Assembly (NCBI GenBank): GCA_028873745.1
Contig: JAPPNT010000147.1
Location: 1-6,213, forward strand
Direction: 5' to 3'
Length of the DNA stretch: 6,213 nt
Source: Chloroflexota bacterium
GTDB taxonomy: Bacteria; Chloroflexota; Dehalococcoidia; Lucifugimonadales; UBA1127
Part shown: positions 1 to 4,527 of the stretch, piece by piece
Numbering within the stretch: position 1 is the stretch's first letter
How the letters are laid out: each line of letters begins with the position of its first letter
Program-made: the position numbers and the translations under genes
The notes under the pieces: generated by a model
The model's database searches: none
What the model was told of the DNA's origin: nothing
What the model saw: only the letters and a program-made list of their open reading frames with translations

Positions 1-988
1 GGTGAAGATCAAGGCGTACCCGTGCCTCGAGCGCAACGGCATCGTGTGGACGTACATGGGCCCGCGGAGCGAGCTGCCGCCACTGCCTGACATCGAGCCG
101 AACATGCTGCCCGAAGACATGGAGCAGTCCGTCTGGACCGCCATGCGTGACTGCAACTTCGTCCAGGCACTGGAGGGCGACATCGACACCTCGCACCTCG
201 GCTTCCTCCACCTGGGCAGCGTGACGGCCGACAAGCTGTCGCCCGGCTCCTACGACTACTACACCGTCAAGGACCGCGCGCCCCTCGGTTACGACGTCAT
301 CGACACGGACTACGGCACTTCCTACGGCGCGTGGCGGCCAGCGGAGGAGGACTCCATCTACTGGCGCGTCGCCCACTTCCTCCTGCCCTTCTACACCATG
401 ATCCCGACCAGTGTGCTGGGGTGGCAGATCCTGGTGCGGGCGTGGGTGCCGATCGACGACGAGCACACGATGTTCTGGAACATCTGCGGCCCCAACCCGT
501 TCGCCCGGGGCATCGGCAGCGCGGGGCGCGGCAACAACGTGCCGGGCGCGAGCCTGCTGCCGGAGTTCCTGCCGCAGACCAGCGGCTTCCTCGGACGGTG
601 GCGTCTCGCCGCCAACGCGGAGAACGACTACCGCATCGACCGGGAGGCGCAGAAGAACAACACGATCTTCACGGGCATCAGCGGCATTCACCTGCAGGAC
701 CAGTCGGTCACCGAGCAGATGGGCGCCATTGCCGACCGGACGAAGGAGCACCTGGGCTCGAGCGACTCGATGGTCATCAAGACGCGGCGGCGCATCATCA
801 CCGCCTCCATCAACCTGCAGGAGGGCATCGTCCCCGCCACCGTGGACCAGCCGGAGCTGTACCAGGAGCGTTCGGGCGGCACCATCCTGCCAAAGGGACA
901 GGGCTGGTTCGAAGCGACTCGCGAGCTGCGGAAGGCGTTCATCGACCGGCCGGAGCTTGAGGGTGCGGACCGGGGGCCGAACCGGTAG
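1..988 (+). CDS. Rieske non-heme iron oxygenase, large (alpha) subunit, C-terminal catalytic part (5' end outside window)
   Basis: This is the catalytic domain of a ring-hydroxylating or O-demethylating oxygenase of the phthalate 4,5-dioxygenase/vanillate demethylase type. Such enzymes use electrons from a separate reductase to activate O2 at mononuclear iron. The first full codon is at position 2 (GTG), and 328 residues are visible. The segment NFVQALEGDIDTSHLGFLH (residues 52-70) is the family iron-site signature: D62 is the likely bridging Asp and H65 and H70 the two His ligands. LQDQSVTEQMG (231-241) supplies the third ligand, D233. The flanking ENDYRID and DRTKEHLGSSD segments are also typical. 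The N-terminal Rieske [2Fe-2S] domain (CxH...CxxH) is absent and must lie upstream, because residue 1 aligns to the interior of the family; the GTG at 2 is therefore not taken as a start. No reductase or ferredoxin gene is visible. The substrate cannot be deduced. The family call is firm; the subfamily is moderate. Confidence 0.9.
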   Translation, partial: VKIKAYPCLERNGIVWTYMGPRSELPPLPDIEPNMLPEDMEQSVWTAMRDCNFVQALEGDIDTSHLGFLHLGSVTADKLSPGSYDYYTVKDRAPLGYDVIDTDYGTSYGAWRPAEEDSIYWRVAHFLLPFYTMIPTSVLGWQILVRAWVPIDDEHTMFWNICGPNPFARGIGSAGRGNNVPGASLLPEFLPQTSGFLGRWRLAANAENDYRIDREAQKNNTIFTGISGIHLQDQSVTEQMGAIADRTKEHLGSSDSMVIKTRRRIITASINLQEGIVPATVDQPELYQERSGGTILPKGQGWFEATRELRKAFIDRPELEGADRGPNR

Positions 989-1011
989 GGCAAGTCAACC
1001 AGGCACAGCGC

Positions 1012-1038
1012 AACGGGGGCCTCTGTGGGGCCCCCGTT
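1012..1038 (+). terminator. GC-rich hairpin after the oxygenase gene, probable intrinsic terminator
   Basis: A perfect 10-bp inverted repeat has arms AACGGGGGCC (1012-1021) and GGCCCCCGTT (1029-1038) around a 7-nt loop. It begins 23 bases after the oxygenase stop. The following bases are CTGTTTGG, so the T tract is short and termination may be partial. The hairpin ends only 6 bases before the ribosome site of the next gene, so it could also modulate translation of that gene in a readthrough transcript. Confidence 0.65.
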
Positions 1039-1044
1039 CTGTTT

Positions 1045-1050
1045 GGAGGG
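1045..1050 (+). promoter_or_regulatory. Ribosome binding site fixing the GTG start at 1055
   Basis: GGAGGG lies four bases before GTG at 1055-1057. This site decides the start of the 174-residue protein. The in-frame GTG further upstream at 1025 lies inside the loop and arm of the terminator hairpin and has no comparable site in front of it. Confidence 0.6.
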
Positions 1051-1054
1051 AGCC

Positions 1055-1579
1055 GTGACACTCTATTCGAGAGTCTGTCTGCGGTGCGGGGGACTGCAGC
1101 ACTGGCTGCACCGGTGCCGCGCCGACGTCATGGTGGTGGACCCGGTGATGCTCCAGGCCGATTGGGAACGGACCAACCCTCTCGACCGGTTGTCGATGAG
1201 CGACTGGCTCCGCATCCAGGGCCAAGACGCGGAGGAGGAACGCCGGAAAGCCGAGGCCGAGATACAGGCAGCCAATGACGCCTACTTCAGCGGCTCCCTG
1301 ACGTACCGGGTCGAGCTCCACAGCCTGACCGGCACCGGGTTCCAAGGAGGGTTCGACCATTGGTCGATACAGGTTGAGAGCCCCAGGGACGCGGCTCTGC
1401 TTCGCGCGCTGGACTTCATCAACACCGATGGGCCCTCGCCGATTGCCCTCGAACGCGAGCACAGGTACCTGTGCAAGCTGGTCTCGCTGGACAAGGAGGG
1501 GATCAAGTACGTGTGGAGCGTCAGAGAGATCACGTGCGACGGGGCGTGGCAGTTCGCAAGCGCGGGCGAGTCAGCCTAG
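1055..1579 (+). CDS. Uncharacterised 174-residue protein with N-terminal Cys/His cluster
   Basis: I do not recognise the family. The GTG start at 1055 is chosen because of the GGAGGG site just upstream. The N-terminus holds C8-x2-C11, H16, H19 and C21, spacing that could bind a zinc ion but matches no zinc-finger pattern I can name. Residues about 56-74 (QGQDAEEERRKAEAEIQAA) are charged and likely helical. The second half (about 82-170) alternates hydrophobic and polar residues with several Trp and Tyr, suggesting a small beta-rich domain. There is no signal peptide or membrane segment. The codon pattern is that of a real gene, but it uses AGA, AGG and ATA twice each; I see none of these in the adjoining oxygenase, which hints at different ancestry. 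It follows the terminator hairpin and overlaps the opposing ThDP gene by four bases. A spurious ORF is possible but less likely. Confidence 0.6.
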   Translation: MTLYSRVCLRCGGLQHWLHRCRADVMVVDPVMLQADWERTNPLDRLSMSDWLRIQGQDAEEERRKAEAEIQAANDAYFSGSLTYRVELHSLTGTGFQGGFDHWSIQVESPRDAALLRALDFINTDGPSPIALEREHRYLCKLVSLDKEGIKYVWSVREITCDGAWQFASAGESA

Positions 1580-1590
1580 CGGCTTGACTC
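1568..1590. terminator. Hairpin at the convergent gene junction, possible bidirectional terminator
   Basis: GAGTCAGCC (1568-1576) pairs with GGCTTGACTC (1581-1590) as nine base pairs with a single bulged T, around the 4-nt loop TAGC (1577-1580). The stop of the rightward gene (1577-1579) lies in the loop, and the stop of the leftward gene (1578-1576) covers the loop and the top of the stem. The structure would form in both transcripts. Neither side has a T tract, so intrinsic termination is uncertain; protection of the 3' end is an alternative. Confidence 0.4.
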
Positions 1591-3255
1591 CACGAGGCGA
1601 GCGGGGCGCGGGAGCTCGTCGGGGTCCACGGGGATCTCGATGACGGCGGGCTGACCGCACTCGATGGCCTCGATCACCACGTCGCCAACGTCCTCGGCGC
1701 GGTCGACGTAGTAGCCGCGGGCGCCGAAGAGCTCGGCGAGCTTGTCGAAGCGCGGGTTGGTGACCCGTGCGCCGATCTCGCGCCCCGGGTAGAGCGCCTG
1801 CTGGTAGGCGGCCTCCGACCCCCACAGATTGTTGTTCATGACGATGGTGACGGCGGCGATTCCCTCACGGACGGCGGTCTCCAGCTCCTGCACGTTGAAG
1901 AGGAAGCCGCCGTCGCCGTGGATGGCGACCACGGGCGCGTCCGGGCGGCCGAGCTTGGCGCCAAGGGCCTCCGGGAATGCGAAGCCCAGCCCGCCGAAGT
2001 CGAGCGGGGTGATGAGGGTGCCGGGCCGCTGGAAATCGAGGCGGTCGTAGCCGAAGGCAGGGCAGGCGCCGGCGTCCAACACCATGATGGCGTCCTCCGG
2101 CAGCGCCTTGCGCAGCTCGCCGTAAACGCGCTGGGGCTTCACGGGCGAGCCCGTCCACGTCGACTCGTCGTCCAGACGCGCTCGGCGGCGGGCGCGGAGG
2201 TCGGCGGCTTCGGCTGCCCAAGCGCCGCGATCGGGTTGGGCGGGCTGCTGGCGCAGGGCGTCGAGGATGCTCGAGAGGGCAGCGGAAGCGTCGGCCTGGA
2301 TGCCGACGGCCACGGGGTAGTTTCGGCCCAGCTCCCGCTCGTCGATCTCAATCTGGATGATTTTGGCGTCGGCGGTGATGTAGCGGTTGTCGTAGAAGGA
2401 GGTGAAGTTGGAGAGGCGGGTGCCGGCGGCGAGGATCACGTCGGCGCGGGCGCAGACCTGGCCGGCCTCGGGGGCTCCGGCGCGGCCGAGTGGGCCGACA
2501 TAGAGCGGGTGGGCGTTGGGGACGGCGTCGTTGCGGCCGTAGCTGGTGATCATCGGCGCGGAGAGGAGCTCGGCGAGCTGCACGACCGTCTCGGACGCGC
2601 CGCTCTGGTTGACGCCGCCGCCGGCGATGATGACGGGACGCTCGGCGGACGCGAGCAACGCTGCGGCGCGGGCGACAAGCTCCGGGTCGGCGGGGAGACG
2701 CTGGTGCACACGGTACGAGGGCGGCTGCGCGTCGGGATGCTCGATGGGGGCACCGCCGAGCAGGTCTCGGGGAATGTCGATGAAGACTGGGCCCCGCTTG
2801 CCGGTCATGGCAGTGCGGAAGGCGTGGCGGAAGAGCTCGGGGATGCGGTCCGAGGCGTTCACGGTGAGAGCCTGCTTGGTGACGGGGCGGAAGAGGGAGA
2901 CGTGGTCGGCCTCCTGGAAGGCGTCGCGGTAGACGACGTCGCGGGAGGGGGCGCCGGAAATGGCGATGACGGGGGAGTGGCCGGTGTAGGCGGCGTAGAC
3001 GCCGGAGACGAGGTTGGTCGCGCCGGGGCCGTTGGTGACGAGGCAGACGGCGGGCTGGCCGGATGCTCGGGCGAACCCGTCGGCCATGAAGGCCGCGCCC
3101 TGCTCGTGCCGGGTGCTGACGAACTCGATGTCCTCGGCGTCATAGAGGGCGTCGAGGACCTCGAGGAAGGTGCCGCCGACGATGCCGAAGACGTAGGAGA
3201 TGCCCTCGGCACGCAGGGTCTCCACCACCGACTGGCCAGGTGACAATCGCGTCAT
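1576..3255 (-). CDS. ThDP-dependent enzyme, acetolactate synthase large-subunit-like
   Basis: This is a complete 559-residue enzyme with the usual three-domain layout. The N-terminal pyrimidine-binding domain (about 5-170) carries the catalytic glutamate E51 in TRHEQGAAFMADG. AFQEADHVSLFRPVTK (112-127) and RGPVFIDIPRDLL (154-166) closely resemble acetohydroxyacid synthase (AHAS). The central domain (about 190-335) includes IIAGGGVNQSGA and LAAGTRLSNF. The C-terminal domain holds the cofactor motif GDG (447-449), 24 residues, then NNN (474-476). The residues after it (LWGSEAAYQQALYPGREIG, 477-495) differ from the MVxQWQ segment of biosynthetic AHAS, and the WG-x-E pattern recalls sulfoacetaldehyde acetyltransferase, so the substrate is uncertain. 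Family members act on 2-oxo acids or related compounds. No regulatory small subunit (ilvN/ilvH) is adjacent, which argues against a classical branched-chain amino acid role. The ATG at 3255 has an AGGGAG site. Confidence 0.9.
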   Translation of the reverse strand: MTRLSPGQSVVETLRAEGISYVFGIVGGTFLEVLDALYDAEDIEFVSTRHEQGAAFMADGFARASGQPAVCLVTNGPGATNLVSGVYAAYTGHSPVIAISGAPSRDVVYRDAFQEADHVSLFRPVTKQALTVNASDRIPELFRHAFRTAMTGKRGPVFIDIPRDLLGGAPIEHPDAQPPSYRVHQRLPADPELVARAAALLASAERPVIIAGGGVNQSGASETVVQLAELLSAPMITSYGRNDAVPNAHPLYVGPLGRAGAPEAGQVCARADVILAAGTRLSNFTSFYDNRYITADAKIIQIEIDERELGRNYPVAVGIQADASAALSSILDALRQQPAQPDRGAWAAEAADLRARRRARLDDESTWTGSPVKPQRVYGELRKALPEDAIMVLDAGACPAFGYDRLDFQRPGTLITPLDFGGLGFAFPEALGAKLGRPDAPVVAIHGDGGFLFNVQELETAVREGIAAVTIVMNNNLWGSEAAYQQALYPGREIGARVTNPRFDKLAELFGARGYYVDRAEDVGDVVIEAIECGQPAVIEIPVDPDELPRPARLVESSR

Positions 3256-3260
3256 GTCTT

Positions 3261-3266
3261 CTCCCT
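3261..3266 (-). promoter_or_regulatory. Ribosome binding site of the ThDP enzyme gene
   Basis: On the minus strand AGGGAG precedes the ATG at 3255-3253 with a five-base spacer. This supports the start, which also places the first conserved ThDP-fold residues (SVVETLRAEGISYVFG) near the expected N-terminal position. Confidence 0.6.
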
Positions 3267-3289
3267 CTAGATGCGTTGTTGCCAGGACA

Positions 3290-3401
3290 CCCTTCGACCA
3301 GCTCCATTGAGAACCTCAGGACGGCGTCAGGGCGAACGGGGTTGGCCGTTCCCCCAGCCCGTCCTTGGATTCCCGCCAGCGCGGGAATGACGGCATCAGG
3401 G
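3290..3401. repeat. Composite intergenic repeat between the hydrolase and ThDP genes
   Basis: This 155-base intergenic region carries several repeat-like blocks. CCCTTCGACCAGCTC (3290-3304) and CAGGGCGAACGGG (3328-3340) resemble the dispersed TTCGACA-GCTCAGG-CGAACGG motif that I recall from many bacterial genomes, including Chloroflexota. GAACGG/CCGTTC (3334-3339, 3346-3351) forms a 6-bp stem. A near-perfect direct repeat, ACGGCGTCAGGG (3321-3332) and ACGGCATCAGGG (3390-3401), brackets the inner part with one mismatch. There is no ORF in it worth calling. The dispersed nature is inferred; copies elsewhere in the genome are not visible here. Confidence 0.5.
3369..3388. repeat. Palindromic ATTCCCGC-CAGC-GCGGGAAT element
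   Basis: A perfect 8-bp inverted repeat ATTCCCGC (3369-3376) / GCGGGAAT (3381-3388) has a 4-base spacer and sits in the context TTGGATTCCCGC...GCGGGAATGACGG. I recognise this as the core of a REP-like palindrome common in intergenic spaces of diverse bacteria. It lies 23 bases beyond the stop of the hydrolase gene in the direction of transcription, so it could act as a transcript-end or mRNA-stability hairpin between the two minus-strand genes. Confidence 0.6.
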
Positions 3402-3410
3402 GGCCTCCCG

Positions 3411-4361
3411 CTAGAAGACGGCTACGGGGTTTGCGGGGGAGCCGGTGCCGCCCTCTATGCGCAGGGGGTTGATGCTGATCATGAACTCCCAGCGGCCGCG
3501 TTGTTCACATGCCTCGGCGAGGGCCTCAAGGTCAGCGTTGTCGAGGATCCAGAGGCCCATGGCGACGATGCCGACCTGGTGCGTGGGGTTTGCGAGGCGG
3601 TCGAATCCGGGGTGCATCAGGCTGTTGCCGGTGTCCGAGCCGAGCATGGCGATGGAACGCTCGTGGAAGAAGGGGAGGCAGTTGGCGTGGGTGCCGGTGC
3701 CGCCCTCGCCCGCGATGTTCCACGGGCCAAGCTCAGCGCGGCGGCGGAGCTGGCCGGTGCGGACGAGCAGGACGTCGCCGGGCTCCACGCGGACACCCTG
3801 GGCCTCCTCAGCGGCCTCCAAGTCTTCGCGGAGGATGCCCTCGCCGGGGTTGAACCAGGGCACGCCGCGCAGCCGGGGGACGTCCAGCAGGACGCCTCGG
3901 GCGAGGATGCCGCCCTGCAGCACCTCGATCGATTCCCACGTCGCGCCGTAGCGGGTGGACACGAGGCTGGCGGGCTTGCCGTTGTACATCCTGCCGTCGA
4001 AGAAGAAGTGCGACAGGCTGTCGACGTGGGTGACAGTGTGGCCGTGGAAGGCCACGCCGATGAAGTCCGAGGACGTCTGCGAGGGGCGCGGCGGGCCTGC
4101 CTTCTCATCGTGGGCGTAGCCCTCGCCCGACTCGATCATGTAGTGGACGGGCTGGGCGACGACGTCCGGGCCGGGGGCGTTGCTCAGTGTGCGGGAGCAG
4201 GAGACGATCGCGCCCTCGCGCACGAGCGACACAGCGCGGCGGCGGGACTCCGGCGTGATGTGGTTCATGGTCCCGAGCTGGTCGTCCTCACCCCAGCGGC
4301 CCCAGTTGCTGAGGGACTCAAAGTAGGCGAGGACCTCGTCCTGGGTCGGCAGGTCCGGCAT
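3411..4361 (-). CDS. Cyclase-family metal-dependent hydrolase (kynurenine formamidase-like fold)
   Basis: This is a complete 316-residue member of the cyclase family (Pfam PF04199 type), which includes kynurenine formamidase and other metal-dependent amide, lactone or ring hydrolases. The metal signature is HGHTVTHVDSLSH (106-118). H108, H112, D114 and H118 match the HxGTHxDxPxH pattern, with V110 and L116 in place of Gly and Pro. Other family features are WGEDDQLGTMNHITPE (23-38), GDVLLVRTGQ (195-204) and NPTHQVG (258-264). At about 310 residues it belongs to the longer subgroup seen in catabolic clusters rather than the roughly 210-residue KynB enzymes. No signal peptide or membrane helix is visible, so it is likely cytoplasmic. 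The ATG at 4361 has a GAGGTG site five bases upstream. It is followed 155 bases later by the co-directional ThDP gene. The fold is secure; the substrate is unknown. Confidence 0.9.
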   Translation of the reverse strand: MPDLPTQDEVLAYFESLSNWGRWGEDDQLGTMNHITPESRRRAVSLVREGAIVSCSRTLSNAPGPDVVAQPVHYMIESGEGYAHDEKAGPPRPSQTSSDFIGVAFHGHTVTHVDSLSHFFFDGRMYNGKPASLVSTRYGATWESIEVLQGGILARGVLLDVPRLRGVPWFNPGEGILREDLEAAEEAQGVRVEPGDVLLVRTGQLRRRAELGPWNIAGEGGTGTHANCLPFFHERSIAMLGSDTGNSLMHPGFDRLANPTHQVGIVAMGLWILDNADLEALAEACEQRGRWEFMISINPLRIEGGTGSPANPVAVF

Positions 4362-4366
4362 GGCTG

Positions 4367-4372
4367 CACCTC
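4367..4372 (-). promoter_or_regulatory. Ribosome binding site of the cyclase-family hydrolase
   Basis: On the minus strand GAGGTG precedes ATG (4361-4359) with the five-base spacer CAGCC, supporting this start. Confidence 0.6.
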
Positions 4373-4394
4373 ACTGGGTCCGTCGCATGGTCCG

Positions 4395-4415
4395 GCCGAT
4401 GCTCGCTGCATCGGC
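4395..4415. other. Perfect hairpin upstream of the hydrolase gene
   Basis: GCCGATGC (4395-4402) and GCATCGGC (4408-4415) form an 8-bp perfect inverted repeat with a 5-base loop, 33 bases upstream of the hydrolase start. There is no T tract after it on either strand. If the candidate promoter at 4423-4451 is real, this palindrome sits at or just after the transcription start and could be an operator or a 5'-end mRNA hairpin. It could instead help end clpC transcription. Confidence 0.45.
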
Positions 4416-4422
4416 ACGGGGA

Positions 4423-4451
4423 AGGATACCCGCGAGGTCACGCCGGGGCAA
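4423..4451 (-). promoter_or_regulatory. Candidate sigma-70-type promoter for the hydrolase gene
   Basis: On the minus strand TTGCCC (4451-4446) and TATCCT (4428-4423) are separated by exactly 17 bases. Each box matches four of six consensus positions. It would start transcription near 4416 and serve the hydrolase, possibly with the ThDP gene. In a GC-rich sequence such matches arise by chance, so the call is tentative. Confidence 0.3.
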
Positions 4452-4501
4452 GACGGAGTGAGGCGGGGCGGGCCTTCGCCGGCACCCCGCTTCGCAATGC
4501 T

Positions 4502-4527
4502 CCGCTGCGGCCGCTATCCCGCAGCGG
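4502..4527 (-). terminator. Hairpin spanning the clpC stop codon
   Basis: CCGCTGCGG (4502-4510) and CCGCAGCGG (4519-4527) form a perfect 9-bp stem, with the clpC stop codon (4516-4514) inside the 8-base loop. A competing 7-bp stem, GGCCGCT (4509-4515) / AGCGGCC (4523-4529), overlaps it, so the two structures exclude each other. No T tract follows on the minus strand, so this may protect the 3' end or assist termination rather than being a classical terminator. Confidence 0.4.

Noticed and set aside
2..4. GTG at position 2 as the true start of the oxygenase
   Set aside because: The protein from here lacks the Rieske cluster domain, and its first residues align to the interior of the family, so the reading frame continues upstream of the window.
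995..1462. 155-residue minus-strand open frame opposite the 174-residue protein
   Set aside because: It has no ribosome site that I can see, would read through the terminator hairpin, and competes with a plus-strand frame that has a GGAGGG site and ends exactly at the convergent junction.
1918..3243. 441-residue plus-strand open frame opposite the ThDP enzyme
   Set aside because: It is repetitive Gly/Ala/Val/Asp composition antisense to a strongly conserved ThDP enzyme.
3256..3410. Short CRISPR-like repeat array
   Set aside because: The repeats are unequal in sequence and spacing, only two copies of any unit occur, and there are no regular spacers or cas genes.
4463..4490. GC-rich imperfect inverted repeat (GCGGGGCG / CACCCCGC) downstream of clpC
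   Set aside because: It gives about eight pairs including one G-T wobble and then a bulge, with no T tract. In sequence this GC-rich it is expected by chance, so it is not called as a terminator.
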